A stretch of DNA of 64,000 nucleotides from Zipacnadum sp036504235 (GTDB taxonomy: Bacteria; Armatimonadota; Zipacnadia; Zipacnadales; Zipacnadaceae), in NCBI GenBank assembly GCA_036504235.1, contig DASXVN010000019.1, forward strand, positions 62,001 to 126,000, read 5' to 3'. Below the pieces are notes generated by a model that had not been told where the DNA came from, searched no databases, and saw only the letters and a program-made list of their open reading frames with translations. The translations under genes were made by a program, and so were the position numbers. Shown here piece after piece: positions 16,141-25,489 of this stretch (positions are counted from its first letter, which is position 1; each line of letters opens with the position of its first letter).

Positions 16141-18453
16141 CTACCCCGTCCCCGTTTCCGCGTCGGGAGCGGGCTCCGGCGGCGCCGGGGGCACGGGGGT
16201 CGGCACGGTCAGGCTCTGCCACGCCCCGCCGCTGAACGACGACAAGGGCATCGAGACGTCCCGCCCCGTGTTGCCGAACCACTGGCAGCCCTGCGCCAGC
16301 AGCTCCCCGCTCCCCGGCAGCATGAGCAGCGCGTCGTTGGACCAGATCGCCCGCAGCAGCGTCGCCGTGCCACCCACGAGCAACCCCGGCGCCTTGGTCT
16401 CGCTCTCGTCGGTCAGCCGGCACCACTGCACGCTGTTGTTGGTCCCGGCCACGGCGAAGAGCGCGGGCGGCGGCACGCCGCCGGTGCGCTGGGCGTGCGT
16501 CTCCACGATCAGGGAGTTAGAGAGCAGCGCGTCCAGGTAGGGAGCCGCGTCGGTGGTCGCGCAGTTCTCAAAGGCGCAGTCGTCCACCACGATCTCGCGC
16601 GCGGGGGCGGCGCCGCCGCCTAGTTGCAGGCCCGTCCCGCCGCAGTTGCGGAAGCTGCACTCGCGCCAGGTCAGGTGCGCCGGCGCCTGCTGCACCTGCG
16701 CCCCGCCCGCCGCCGCGCCGAGCTTCTGCAGGCCCGAGAAATCGCAGCGCAGAAACAGGGCCTGCTCCGCCGCGGCGGGGCCGGTCTCGGTCAGCGCCAG
16801 GCCCTGCGGCGCGCCCTCCCAGTGGCAGTCGCTGAAGACACTCCCCAGACCGGCGGAGCTCTGCTGCCAGCCGCACTGGCGCTGGTCGGTGAACTGCGCC
16901 TGCACCGCGACCGTCCGGCCCCAAGGCACGGCGTCCGGGATGCTCACGGCGTAGTCGCCGCCGTTAAGCGCCAGCCCGTGGAGGCTCAGCTCGGCAGGCG
17001 GCGCCTGGGCGGCTCCGGGGACCGGAGCGAGCAGCGTTCCGGCAAAATCAGCGCTGCCGGACAAGAGGCTGCGGTCCGGCCCCTCGCCCCACAGGCTGAG
17101 ATTGCCGCTCCAGGTGACCGGGTGCGCCAGGGTCCAGGTGCCCTCGGGGATATACACCGCCCCGCCGGTGTTTGCCGCGGACTGGATCGCCGCTTGCAGC
17201 GCCGCCGAGCAGTCCTCCCCCGGTTTCGCCCCGAACTTGCGCAGGTCCGCAAAGCCTCCGAGCGCGACCACTTTCTCCAGCGGCACCCCCAAGGGCGGCG
17301 GCGAGGTCAGCCAGAAATCGTAGGCGTGCGCCATGGTCAGGTCCCCGGCGACGGTGGCGTCCAGGGGATACTGGACCTGCTGCCCCTGCAACCAGGCATT
17401 CAATTTGGTCTGCGCGCCGGGCAGATTGAGGAAGGCAAACAGCGCGCTGGTGGGCTGAGCAACGTACTGAAAGCCGCCGCCGGCCGCCGCCGTTTGCGCA
17501 ATATTTTCAGCCGCCAGACGCGGATCATCGCTCCACAGCGCCGGTCGCCCCTGCGGCGCGGGGGAGCCCCAGTCCGCCAGGTGCTCCACAATGCTACGGT
17601 AGCCATTCACCGCTACCGCCGGAGTGGTACCCGCTCCCGCCGGCGCATTGACGACCTGCAGCGCGCAGCTACGCGCCTTCTGCAGGTCCCACAGCGGCGT
17701 GGTCGAGGCGGCAGCCTGGTTGATCACGTAGACGCTGCGGAAGACCAGATCGCGGCCGGCCACCACGCGCACGGCCGCTCCGCCGCCGGTCTGGAGCAGG
17801 CAGCTCAGGAAGACCGACTGCCCCGAGTCGGGCAGGTCGAGGTAGACCACCGGCGCGGGCCCTGGGGCCAGCAGGCGGCAGCCCAGTAGGGAGGCGTGGC
17901 TCAGCTTGCCCGACACGCGCCAGGCGCTCCCGCCCGCGCCGCCGGCGAAGTCCACGGCCAGGAAGGTGCAGTCGCGGACGTTGACCGCGCGGAAAGCGCT
18001 CCCCGTCCCGGCGCTGAACCGGCAGTTCTCGAAGTACGAGTCGCGCAGCGCGCCGTCCTCCTGGACCAGCGCCTCGCCCTCCGCGCTGGCCACGTTCAGG
18101 TGGAAGTACAGGTCGTGCACCGACCCGGTGAACTTGACCAGCGGCCCCCGGTAGCCGGAGACATTCACCACGGTCGCCGCGGGGCCAAAGACGCGCGTGC
18201 CGCTGCGGAAGCTGAGCGGGGCGCTGACCGCGTAGCTGCCCGGCGGGAAGTAGAGCACGCCGGTGAGGTCCTCATCGGTCGCGCCCGAGAGCTGGGCCAG
18301 CGCCTTGCCGATCGCCGCGGTGTCGTCCGTGTGGCCATCCCCGACCGCGCCGGAGGCGGTCACGCTCACCACCGGAATCTCCGCGCGCGCCGGGACCAGC
18401 GCGGCGAGGCCGAGCAGAACTACCAGAATCATCACGCCAGGCAGATAGCGCAC
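16141..18453 (-). CDS. secreted protein with two pectate-lyase-3-like beta-helix domains
   Basis: A 770-residue protein with a signal peptide (VMILVVLLGLAALVPARA). The first right-handed beta-helix start is SVTASGAVGDGHTDDTAAIGKAL at residue 30, the hallmark of Pectate_lyase_3/GH28-type polygalacturonan enzymes, with PPGSYAVS after it. A second start lies near residue 405: LRKFGAKPGEDCSAALQAAIQ with YIPEGTWTL. Parallel beta-helix turns fill the rest. The tail is Pro-rich (PVPPAPPEPAPD). It would act outside the cell on plant or microbial polysaccharide; catalytic residues are not evident, so a structural role remains possible. It is followed by nothing on its strand and preceded by the SIMPL-domain gene. 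Confidence 0.82.
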   Translation of the reverse strand: MRYLPGVMILVVLLGLAALVPARAEIPVVSVTASGAVGDGHTDDTAAIGKALAQLSGATDEDLTGVLYFPPGSYAVSAPLSFRSGTRVFGPAATVVNVSGYRGPLVKFTGSVHDLYFHLNVASAEGEALVQEDGALRDSYFENCRFSAGTGSAFRAVNVRDCTFLAVDFAGGAGGSAWRVSGKLSHASLLGCRLLAPGPAPVVYLDLPDSGQSVFLSCLLQTGGGAAVRVVAGRDLVFRSVYVINQAAASTTPLWDLQKARSCALQVVNAPAGAGTTPAVAVNGYRSIVEHLADWGSPAPQGRPALWSDDPRLAAENIAQTAAAGGGFQYVAQPTSALFAFLNLPGAQTKLNAWLQGQQVQYPLDATVAGDLTMAHAYDFWLTSPPPLGVPLEKVVALGGFADLRKFGAKPGEDCSAALQAAIQSAANTGGAVYIPEGTWTLAHPVTWSGNLSLWGEGPDRSLLSGSADFAGTLLAPVPGAAQAPPAELSLHGLALNGGDYAVSIPDAVPWGRTVAVQAQFTDQRQCGWQQSSAGLGSVFSDCHWEGAPQGLALTETGPAAAEQALFLRCDFSGLQKLGAAAGGAQVQQAPAHLTWRECSFRNCGGTGLQLGGGAAPAREIVVDDCAFENCATTDAAPYLDALLSNSLIVETHAQRTGGVPPPALFAVAGTNNSVQWCRLTDESETKAPGLLVGGTATLLRAIWSNDALLMLPGSGELLAQGCQWFGNTGRDVSMPLSSFSGGAWQSLTVPTPVPPAPPEPAPDAETGTG

Positions 18454-18476
18454 CGCATCGCGCCTCCTTCAGTCGG

Positions 18477-19220
18477 CTAGAACTCCGCGTCTACGTAGAC
18501 CGTGGCCTCCAGCGGAATCGCCTCGATCTCGATCGCCGTGGGCGTGCCGCCGCCCCCGGGCGCCATCATCATCGCGCGTTCGGCGAACATCGGCTGCGGC
18601 GCGCTGGGCGGGTTCATGCTCGCGAGGGTGTAGCGAGCAATCGGCAGGCCTAGACCCTTGGCCAGCGCCTGGGCATTGGCCATCGCGTTGCGCGTCGCCT
18701 TCTCCAGGGCCTCCAGTTGCGTGGCGCTGGTGTCTTCCTTCGACAGGTAGGGGCCACTAAGCGTGGCCGCGCCCGAAGTGAGCACCGTATCAATGACCGC
18801 GGCCAGATTCTTGCGCAGGGGCTCGACGTCGCCCTTCAGGGTGACCGCCACGGTGTTGACTACGCGATAGGAGACGATCTTGCGGGCGTAGTCGTCGCCG
18901 TAGACGGGCTGCTGGCCGGCCTTGGGCGCCTCGTAGAGCGGGTTGACCTGCACCGACTTGGTGGCGAGCGTGAGGCCTTCCAGCTTCAGCGCGCGAATCG
19001 AGGTCAGGACCGTCTCCATGGTCGCGGCCGCCTGCTGGCGCGCCGTGGGGAGCGATTTGTCCTCGGCCGAGACCGCGAACTGCAACTGGCCCTTGTCGGG
19101 CATGACGTAAACCGTGGCCTGCCCGGTGGCGTGGATGACGCCGGGCTTGACCTCCGCGGCGCCGACGACACTTGCCGCCAGGGCCAGCGCTACCAGCGCT
19201 AATCCTATTCGCAAACGCAT
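18477..19220 (-). CDS. SIMPL domain-containing secreted protein (DUF541)
   Basis: A 247-residue periplasmic protein. The signal peptide is MRLRIGLALVALALAASVVGA. After it comes the DUF541/SIMPL core: VIHATGQATVYVMPDKGQLQ, the LEGLTLATKSVQVNPLYE region, the YRVVNTVAVTL strand and the ATRNAMANAQALAKGLGL helix. Members (BP26-like, YggE-like) form oligomeric ring structures, and their function is not settled. A Met/Pro-rich segment precedes the final strand. AGGAGGAATCGTT precedes the ATG. It is transcribed toward the pectate-lyase-like gene 24 bases on, so they may be one unit. Confidence 0.88.
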   Translation of the reverse strand: MRLRIGLALVALALAASVVGAAEVKPGVIHATGQATVYVMPDKGQLQFAVSAEDKSLPTARQQAAATMETVLTSIRALKLEGLTLATKSVQVNPLYEAPKAGQQPVYGDDYARKIVSYRVVNTVAVTLKGDVEPLRKNLAAVIDTVLTSGAATLSGPYLSKEDTSATQLEALEKATRNAMANAQALAKGLGLPIARYTLASMNPPSAPQPMFAERAMMMAPGGGGTPTAIEIEAIPLEATVYVDAEF

Positions 19221-19348
19221 AACGATTCCTCCTGAGGCCGCCCCCGGCGAACTCCGAGCCGGACTCCGGGGTCAGCAGGTTAACGGTGCACCTCGCCGCG
19301 CGGCAGGTGCTTCGAATTGCCATCCTTGAGACGCACAGGAGCGCTGAG

Positions 19349-21757
19349 ATGTGCGCTAAGTCAATCGGCACCGATGGAGAGGCTTTCGGTCGGCCCGGGC
19401 TGGCCCCCCGTTGGACCTCCAGCTCCAAAGAAGGCGTGGGCACCGCCTACTCGGCCTCCAGCCGCGTCTGGTTCACGCTCTCGCACGGCATCCTCAACGA
19501 GATCTACTACCCGACGATTGATTGCCCGCAGGTGCGGGACGCGCAACTGCTGATCACCGACGGGGAAACCTTCCTGCACGAGGAGCGCCGCTCGCTGCGC
19601 AGTCGCACCGACACGCTGGACCCGACCTGCCTGGGCTACTGGACGATCAGCGAGGACCCGGAGGGGCGCTACCGGCTGATCAAGGAGGTCTTCGCCGACC
19701 CGCACGTGTCCTGTGTACTGCTGCGGGTACACCTGGAGGCCGACGCCCAGTGGCGCGAGCGGCTGCACGTCTACCTGCTGGTCGCCCCGCATCTGGGCGG
19801 CGGCGGCGCGGATAACTCCGCCCACCGGGTGCAGGCGGCCGGCCACGATCTGCTGGTCGCGGGGAAGGAGAACACCTATCTGGCGGTCGGCGCGGATACC
19901 GGCCTCCGGCGCGGCTCCTGCGGTTTCGCCGGGACCAGCGACGGCTGGCAGGACCTGCACGACAACTACCGCATGGACTGGGAATTCGACCGGGCCGAGG
20001 GCGGAAACGTGGCGATGATGGGAGAAATCCGGGTGCCCGAGGACGGGCGCTTCACCGTCGGCCTGGCCTTCGGCGACGGGCAGCACGCCGCCATCACCAC
20101 GCTGGTGCAGTCGCTGACCGTCCCGGCGGAGAGCAGTCGCGAGCGCTTCCAGGAGCAGTGGCACCGGGTCTGCTGCCGCATCCGGCCGCTGGACGAGGCC
20201 TCCGGCGACGGCGGGCGGCTCTACCGGATCAGCCACAAGCTGCTCCTGGCCCACGAGGACAAGACCTTCGCCGGGGCCTTCATCGCCTCGGCCTCCATCC
20301 CCTGGGGCGAGGCCAAGGGCGACGAGGACCTGGGCGGCTACCACCTGGTGTGGACCCGCGATATGGTGCAGATGGCCACCGCGCTGCTGGCCTGCGACGA
20401 CCTGGTCACGCCCCGGCGGGCGCTGGTCTACCTGGCTTGCTCGCAGCGCCCGGACGGCGGCTTCCCGCAGAACTTCTGGCTGGACGGCCGGCCCAACTGG
20501 CGCGGCATCCAGCTCGACGAGGTGGCCTTCCCCATCCTGCTCGCCTGGCGGCTCTGGCAGCACCAGGCCCTCCAGGAACTGGACCCTTACCCGCTGGTCC
20601 GGGCGGCGGCTACCTACCTGATTCGCCAGGGACCGGTGACCCAGCAGGACCGCTGGGAGGAGTCCAGTGGCTACTCGCCGGCGACGCTGGCGGTGACCAT
20701 CGCCGCGCTGATCTGCGCCGCCGACTTCGCGCGCGACCGCGGCGAGCCGGAGGTGGCGCAGTTCTTCGAGGAGCACGCGGACTTCCTGGAGGCGCACCTG
20801 GAGCAGTGGACGGTGACCACGGCCGGGAGTCTGCTGCCCGACGTGCCGCGCCACTACCTGCGGATTCACCCGGTCCCCTTCAACGACCCCCGAGCCAGCG
20901 AGGACCCCAACGCCGGCGTGCTGGACATTCCCAACCTGCCCCCGGACGCCCCGCACCTGTTCCCCGCGCGCGACGTGGTGGACGCCGGGTTCCTGGAGCT
21001 GGTGCGCTACGGCGTGCGCCGCGCCGGGGACCCGCTGATCGAGGACTCGCTGCGGGTGGTGGATGCGGTGCTCAAGGTGGACACGCCGCTGGGGCCTTGC
21101 TGGAGGCGCTACAACCATGACGGCTACGGGCAGCGGGCGGACGGGAAGGCCTTCCTGGGGTGGGGCCAGGGGCGGGCCTGGCCGCTGCTGACCGGGGAGC
21201 GGGCGCACTATGAACGGGCGGCGGGCCGGGACCCGCGACCGCTGATCGCGGCGCTGGAGGCCTTGGCCTCCGGCGTGGGGATGCTGCCGGAGCAGGTCTG
21301 GGACGAGGCGGACCTGCCCAGCGGTCGAATGCGCCTGGGCCATCCCACCGGCTCGGCCATGCCCCTAATGTGGGCGCACGCCGAGTACATCAAGCTCTTG
21401 CGGTCGGTCGCCGACGGGCAGACCTTTGACCTGATTCCGCCCGTGGCGGAGCGCTACCAGAACGGCCGCGGACGACAGGACCTGGAGGTCTGGAAGCCGC
21501 GCCGACACGCCCAGACGATGCGCCCCGGCATGACCCTACGGGTGCAAGCGGGCGCGCCCTTCGTCCTGCGCTGGAGCGCCGACGAGTGGCAGACCACCAC
21601 CGACACGGAGGCGACGACGCTAAGCATCGGCGCCTCCTTCATGGACCTGGTCACCACCCCGGCCCAGACCGGCGCCCTGCGGTTCACCTTCCTCTGGACA
21701 GCGGAGAGCCGCTGGGAAGGGCAGGACTATGAGGTGCGGATAGTGGAAGGCGGTTAG
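19349..21757 (+). CDS. GH15 glucan 1,4-alpha-glucosidase (glucoamylase)
   Basis: An 802-residue inverting glycosidase that releases glucose from the non-reducing ends of alpha-glucans. The N-terminal beta-sandwich (GTAYSASSRVWFTLSHGILN, YYPTIDCPQ) is the bacterial GH15 type. The (alpha/alpha)6 barrel carries GGYHLVWTRDMVQMATALLA, the general acid region WEESSGYSPATLA and the base region GWGQGRAWPLLTGERAHYE. There is no signal peptide, so it is probably cytoplasmic. I took ATG 19349 because AGGAG at 19337-19341 suits it; an ATG at 19286 would overlap the upstream divergent region. The stop overlaps the convergent YyaL gene by 4 bases. Confidence 0.93.
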   Translation: MCAKSIGTDGEAFGRPGLAPRWTSSSKEGVGTAYSASSRVWFTLSHGILNEIYYPTIDCPQVRDAQLLITDGETFLHEERRSLRSRTDTLDPTCLGYWTISEDPEGRYRLIKEVFADPHVSCVLLRVHLEADAQWRERLHVYLLVAPHLGGGGADNSAHRVQAAGHDLLVAGKENTYLAVGADTGLRRGSCGFAGTSDGWQDLHDNYRMDWEFDRAEGGNVAMMGEIRVPEDGRFTVGLAFGDGQHAAITTLVQSLTVPAESSRERFQEQWHRVCCRIRPLDEASGDGGRLYRISHKLLLAHEDKTFAGAFIASASIPWGEAKGDEDLGGYHLVWTRDMVQMATALLACDDLVTPRRALVYLACSQRPDGGFPQNFWLDGRPNWRGIQLDEVAFPILLAWRLWQHQALQELDPYPLVRAAATYLIRQGPVTQQDRWEESSGYSPATLAVTIAALICAADFARDRGEPEVAQFFEEHADFLEAHLEQWTVTTAGSLLPDVPRHYLRIHPVPFNDPRASEDPNAGVLDIPNLPPDAPHLFPARDVVDAGFLELVRYGVRRAGDPLIEDSLRVVDAVLKVDTPLGPCWRRYNHDGYGQRADGKAFLGWGQGRAWPLLTGERAHYERAAGRDPRPLIAALEALASGVGMLPEQVWDEADLPSGRMRLGHPTGSAMPLMWAHAEYIKLLRSVADGQTFDLIPPVAERYQNGRGRQDLEVWKPRRHAQTMRPGMTLRVQAGAPFVLRWSADEWQTTTDTEATTLSIGASFMDLVTTPAQTGALRFTFLWTAESRWEGQDYEVRIVEGG

Positions 21758-23652
21758 CCGCCGCTGCCGTCCAGCCACGTGCTGGCGGCCAGGATTAGGC
21801 CCTGGCTGGAGAGGGGGAAGTCGTGCAGCGCGCCGGAGAAGCAGTCCAGGGCTTCCTCGGCGGCCTGGAGGTAGCGCGGCTCCTGGAGGGTCTGGCCCAG
21901 GCGGACCAGGAGGCGGATCGCCACCGCGTTGCCGGCCGGGGTCGCCTCGTCGTAGGGACGCATCATGCGCACCAGGAGCGGCTCCTGGTCGTCGGCGGTG
22001 AAGTACATCCCCTGGCAACTCACGTCGCGGAAGTGGTCGAGCATTACCTCGGCCAGCCGCTGAGCCTCATGCAGCCAGCGCGGCTCGCCGGTGGCCCGGT
22101 GCAGCTCCCACAGGCCGTCCGCCAGACAGGCGTAGTCGTCGAGGTAGGCGGGGACCGCCGCCTCGTCACCGTAGGCCACGTGCAGCAACCGGCCAGCGCG
22201 CTGCATGTGGCTGAGGGCAAAGTCGGCGGCCTGCGCGGCGGCCTGCGTATAGCGCGGTTCGGAGAGCGCGACTCCGGCCTGGGCGAGGGCGCCGATCATG
22301 AGCCCGTTGCCGGACGCCAGGACCTTGTCGTCCCGGGCCGGTCGCACTCGCGCCGCCCGCACCGCGGCCAGCAGCCGGAGGCACTCGTCCATCTCCGGCC
22401 GCAAGGCCTCCTCGGTCTGCCCCACCTGACTCGCCACCGCACTCCAGGGGCGCTCTCGATAGAGCACGTTCTCGCCGGTCCGCTCGCCGGTGGCCTCGTC
22501 ACGGAAGTTGCCCTCCGGCTTGAGATGAAAGACGCGCACGAACAACGGCGCTCGCGCCGGCCCCAGGGCTTCCTCCACCTCCGTCTGACGCCAGAGATAG
22601 TACTTGCCTTCCTGGCCCTCGCTCTCGGCGTCCAGGGCGGAGCAAAAGCCGCCGCCAGGGGCCTGCATCTCGCGCAGCGCCCACTCCGCCGTCTCCGCGG
22701 CGACCCGGCGGTACTCCTGCTCGCCGGTCAGGTGCAGCCCGCCGAGGTAGGCCTCCAGGAGCAGGGCGTTGTCATACAGCATCTTCTCGAAGTGGGGCAC
22801 GATCCAGTGGGCGCCCAGGCAGTAGCGGTGGAAGCCGCCCCCCACGTGGTCGCGCAACCCGCCCGCCGCCATGGCGTCCAGGGTGGCGGTGATCATCTCG
22901 CGCTGTGAGGGGAGCGGGGGCCGCTGCGCGGCCTCATAGAGGAGCAGGCGCAAGCTATTGTGGGGCGGAAACTTGGGGGCCTTGCCGAAGCCGCCGTGCC
23001 GGCGGTCGAAGTCTTCCTCCAGCTCCTGGAGGGCGCGCTCGATCAGGTGGCGGGAAGGGGGCACGGGCTCATCAGGACCGGGAGGCCGAGCCGCTCGCTG
23101 CAGCGCCTGGGTCAACTGCTCGGACTGTTTCTCCACGTCGCGGCGATGGGTCCGCCACATGTCTCCGAGGACGCGCAGGTGGGACTTGAAGCCGGGCTGG
23201 CCGCCCGGGTGGTCCTCGCGCGGGAAGTAAGTCCCCGCAAACCACGGCTTTTGGTCAGGAGTAAGCCAGAGGTTATTGGGCCAGCCGCCTGCGCCGGTGA
23301 GCAGGTGGGTGGCGTGCATGTAGATTTCGTCGAGGTCGGGACGCTCCTCGCGGTCTACCTTGATGGCCACGTAGTTCTCGTTGAGCAGCTCCGCCACCTC
23401 GGGCCGGGCAAAGCTCTCGCGCTCCATCACGTGGCACCAGTGACAGGCCGCGTAGCCCAGGGACAGGAAGATGCACTTGTCCTCGCGACGCGCGCGGTCC
23501 AGAGCCTCTTGCCCCCAGGGATACCAGTCCACCGGGTTCTCAGCATGGAGCAGCAGGTACGGACTTTTCTCGAAAATGAGCCGGTTAAAACGGGCGCCCC
23601 CATCGGGGGGCAGCGCCGCTCGTTCCTCGTCCGAAAGCAGCGATCGGACCAT
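21754..23652 (-). CDS. YyaL/Spermatogenesis-associated 20-like protein (DUF255 thioredoxin + six-hairpin)
   Basis: A 632-residue protein with two modules. The N-terminal DUF255 thioredoxin-like domain has LIFEKSPYLLLHAENPVDW, SLGYAACHWCHVMERESF (a CxxC redox pair) and VDREERPDLDEIYM. The second is an (alpha/alpha)6 six-hairpin domain like that of N-acylglucosamine 2-epimerases (KFPPHNSLRLLLYEAA, GGGFHRYCLG, FEKMLYDNALLLEAYLG). Its role is unknown in bacteria, and it is usually cytoplasmic. The length is slightly short of the 660-700 typical. A CAC-TTC-rich promoter region follows, and the 23689-24675 gene lies just upstream on the same strand, giving a three-gene run with the nitroreductase. 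Confidence 0.92.
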   Translation of the reverse strand: MVRSLLSDEERAALPPDGGARFNRLIFEKSPYLLLHAENPVDWYPWGQEALDRARREDKCIFLSLGYAACHWCHVMERESFARPEVAELLNENYVAIKVDREERPDLDEIYMHATHLLTGAGGWPNNLWLTPDQKPWFAGTYFPREDHPGGQPGFKSHLRVLGDMWRTHRRDVEKQSEQLTQALQRAARPPGPDEPVPPSRHLIERALQELEEDFDRRHGGFGKAPKFPPHNSLRLLLYEAAQRPPLPSQREMITATLDAMAAGGLRDHVGGGFHRYCLGAHWIVPHFEKMLYDNALLLEAYLGGLHLTGEQEYRRVAAETAEWALREMQAPGGGFCSALDAESEGQEGKYYLWRQTEVEEALGPARAPLFVRVFHLKPEGNFRDEATGERTGENVLYRERPWSAVASQVGQTEEALRPEMDECLRLLAAVRAARVRPARDDKVLASGNGLMIGALAQAGVALSEPRYTQAAAQAADFALSHMQRAGRLLHVAYGDEAAVPAYLDDYACLADGLWELHRATGEPRWLHEAQRLAEVMLDHFRDVSCQGMYFTADDQEPLLVRMMRPYDEATPAGNAVAIRLLVRLGQTLQEPRYLQAAEEALDCFSGALHDFPLSSQGLILAASTWLDGSGG

Positions 23653-23688
23653 CGGTGACTCTCCCCAGATGTGCCAGCATTGCGCAGC

Positions 23689-24675
23689 TTAGGGTACTGA
23701 CGACAGGGGCAGGGTCGAGGGTTCACCGAAGGAGGAAACGGACGGAGGCCGCTCCTCCGCGGAAGGGCGGGGCCCGGGGGCGGGGGCGGTCGGTTTCAGT
23801 TCGCGGCGGAGGGTCTCGGCCAGCTTGCTCAGGGGCACGTCAACGATGCGTACTCCGGGACCGGGACGATAGCGGAAGACCTGCGCCGGAATCTCGTCGT
23901 CGGGGTTATTCTTGTTGAGGGTGATGGTCACGCGAATCAGACCGCCATCGATAGCCATGCGCCGCAAGAGATGGTCGTGGCGGTTGTACCACATGACTTC
24001 GGCCGGTCCCTCCGTCGGGCGCAGGGTCACAGCCTGCGTGTCGTTCGGCTGATCCAGGGAGACCAGCCATTGGTTGCGGTGATCGAGGCCGCTGCGGACC
24101 TCGGTGCCCGACGGCGCCACGCGCGCGCCGCTCACGAAGGCGGCGACGTAGGCGAGGCTCTCGTTGCCCAGCGCCATCCTGACGCCCGGCGACGCCAGCG
24201 CCTCGGCCACCGAGGCCGGAGCGGGAGCCCGCAAGACCACCGGGGAGCGGGGCAGCGCCACGTAGACACGCTTGCCGTCGATGATCGTGGTTGGCCCCGT
24301 GTCCTGATCGAAACGAACCGCGAGCAGCGCCGGCCGCTGATAGTACAGCTTGAAGGAGCGCTTGGGGAAGGACGCCTCCGCGGAGGCGGTGTCTCCGTAC
24401 CCGCCGGGGACCTCAGTGGAGATCTCGCCCTCGATCTGAAGATGGTCCCAGGAGGCGTAGGCAGTCTGCGAGTCATCCACGAGTCGCTGGGGATCGGTCC
24501 GTGGCCACAGCTTCCAGACGGACAGTCCCGAAACCACTATCAGCAGCCCGAGGAGCGTCCAAAAGCGCCGTCGCGAGAGGTGAGTTCGTGGGGAGCGGTC
24601 GGGGAGGTGTCGAAAATGCTTGCCGAGTCGCGCCTCAGGATACAGGGGCATAGGGCCAGAATCTCTCGCTCTCAC
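23689..24675 (-). CDS. membrane-anchored hypothetical protein, possibly LolA/DUF2092-like
   Basis: A 328-residue protein. After a basic cytoplasmic stretch (residues 1-37, with SRRRFW) comes one membrane helix (FWTLLGLLIVVSGLSVWKL, about 38-56), then a periplasmic domain and a Pro-rich tail (TAPAPGPRPSAEERPPS). The periplasmic part alternates strands (LQIEGEISTEVP, FKLYYQRPALLAVRFD, TTIIDGKRVYVALP, RMAIDGGLIRVTI), as in LolA- or DUF2092-type half-barrels that hold lipid. I cannot name a function. It overlaps the start of its upstream neighbour by 4 bases (ATGA style), so the two are translationally coupled. Confidence 0.7.
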   Translation of the reverse strand: MRARDSGPMPLYPEARLGKHFRHLPDRSPRTHLSRRRFWTLLGLLIVVSGLSVWKLWPRTDPQRLVDDSQTAYASWDHLQIEGEISTEVPGGYGDTASAEASFPKRSFKLYYQRPALLAVRFDQDTGPTTIIDGKRVYVALPRSPVVLRAPAPASVAEALASPGVRMALGNESLAYVAAFVSGARVAPSGTEVRSGLDHRNQWLVSLDQPNDTQAVTLRPTEGPAEVMWYNRHDHLLRRMAIDGGLIRVTITLNKNNPDDEIPAQVFRYRPGPGVRIVDVPLSKLAETLRRELKPTAPAPGPRPSAEERPPSVSSFGEPSTLPLSSVP

Positions 24676-25403
24676 TGGTGACCGATGGCGGTCAGATATA
24701 CGGCGAATTCCTCGTCGCCCTCCAACCCCAGCAGCAGGTTCACGTCTTCATCATAGAAGGCGGCGATATTGAGGCTGCCCAGGTCTAGCGCGGTGGCCGC
24801 CAACTGCGCCTGAGCCCCGAGATGTCCGGCGTCGAGGAAGGCGTAACGGTAGGCGCGGTCCGCGTATTTCCAGGTGGCGCGGCTGATGACCGCGACCCAG
24901 CACAGCACCACGCCCGCCTCCCGGCACGCGCCCTGGCCCAGACAGGCCGTGGCCAACACGTTCGAGAAGTCGCCCTTCTCGAGGATATCCAGCGCGTGGC
25001 CCGGCACGTCATAATGGCCGAGTCCGGCGGGACAGTCCGCTACATTGAGCAGAAACAGATAGGTGTCGTTGGGGTACAGAGCGCCGGCGGAGGCCGTCGC
25101 GCGTAACTCCACCCCGCCTTCCGTCCCCGTCACCCCCTGCACCGCCCACAGCACCTGGGACAGCTCCGCCAGTGTTACGGGCTCGCGCGAGAAGCCCCGG
25201 GCCGAGCGGCGGGCGGCGATCGTCCCCCACAGCCGCGCCCCGCCGGCAAGCTCCGGCGGCGGCAACTCGACGCGCGCCACCGCGCGAGCGTGGCGCTGGT
25301 GGAGCGCCGGCCCCCCACGGTGCGTCGGCATGGGCAAGGATTGCGCCCGCGAGTGACTGGTCTCTCGGAGGAATAGTTGTCCCACCGTCAGCGGTTTGTC
25401 CAT
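24672..25403 (-). CDS. SagB/ThcOx-type nitroreductase family dehydrogenase
   Basis: A 243-residue FMN-dependent oxidoreductase of the SagB family, which in other systems oxidises azolines in ribosomally made peptides. The fold is indicated by TIAARRSARGFSREPVTLAELSQVLWA (FMN phosphate site), ATASAGALYPNDTYLFLLNV and AYRYAFLDAGHLGAQAQLAATAL. There is no SagC/SagD or precursor peptide nearby, so azoline chemistry is not supported; many SagB relatives are free-standing. I chose ATG 25403 because MDKPLTVGQLFLRET gives the FLxET-x-HSR start of the family. A GTG at 25436 in frame would add 11 residues. The 4-base overlap with the next gene suggests coupling. Confidence 0.8.
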   Translation of the reverse strand: MDKPLTVGQLFLRETSHSRAQSLPMPTHRGGPALHQRHARAVARVELPPPELAGGARLWGTIAARRSARGFSREPVTLAELSQVLWAVQGVTGTEGGVELRATASAGALYPNDTYLFLLNVADCPAGLGHYDVPGHALDILEKGDFSNVLATACLGQGACREAGVVLCWVAVISRATWKYADRAYRYAFLDAGHLGAQAQLAATALDLGSLNIAAFYDEDVNLLLGLEGDEEFAVYLTAIGHQ

Positions 25404-25427
25404 AGCCCTGTCCCTATAATAGGGACT

Positions 25428-25489
25428 GATGCCCACGACCCGCCGAAAGTTCGCTTTCCGCCGGGATTCTCACCGGTCTCCCGGCGCGC
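25428..25489 (-). other. structured intergenic element between nrdJ and the SagB-type gene
   Basis: Directly after the nrdJ stop, read on the minus strand, GCCGGGA and TCCCGGC form a 7-bp stem around GACCGGTGAGAA, followed by GAAAG-CGAA-CTTTC. The core GGGAGACCGGTGAGAATCCC recalls one conserved block of cobalamin riboswitches, but the CCCGC-ACTGT and upstream parts are absent. It may be a terminator without a T-tract, a degraded riboswitch or a chance structure. Confidence 0.35.

Noticed and set aside
19361..21343. 660-codon minus-strand frame opposite the GH15 gene
   Set aside because: The GH15 motifs are on the plus strand; the opposite frame has no recognisable domain.
24672..25403. Azoline-forming RiPP cluster suggested by a SagB-type enzyme
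   Set aside because: There is no cyclodehydratase, YcaO protein or precursor peptide nearby.
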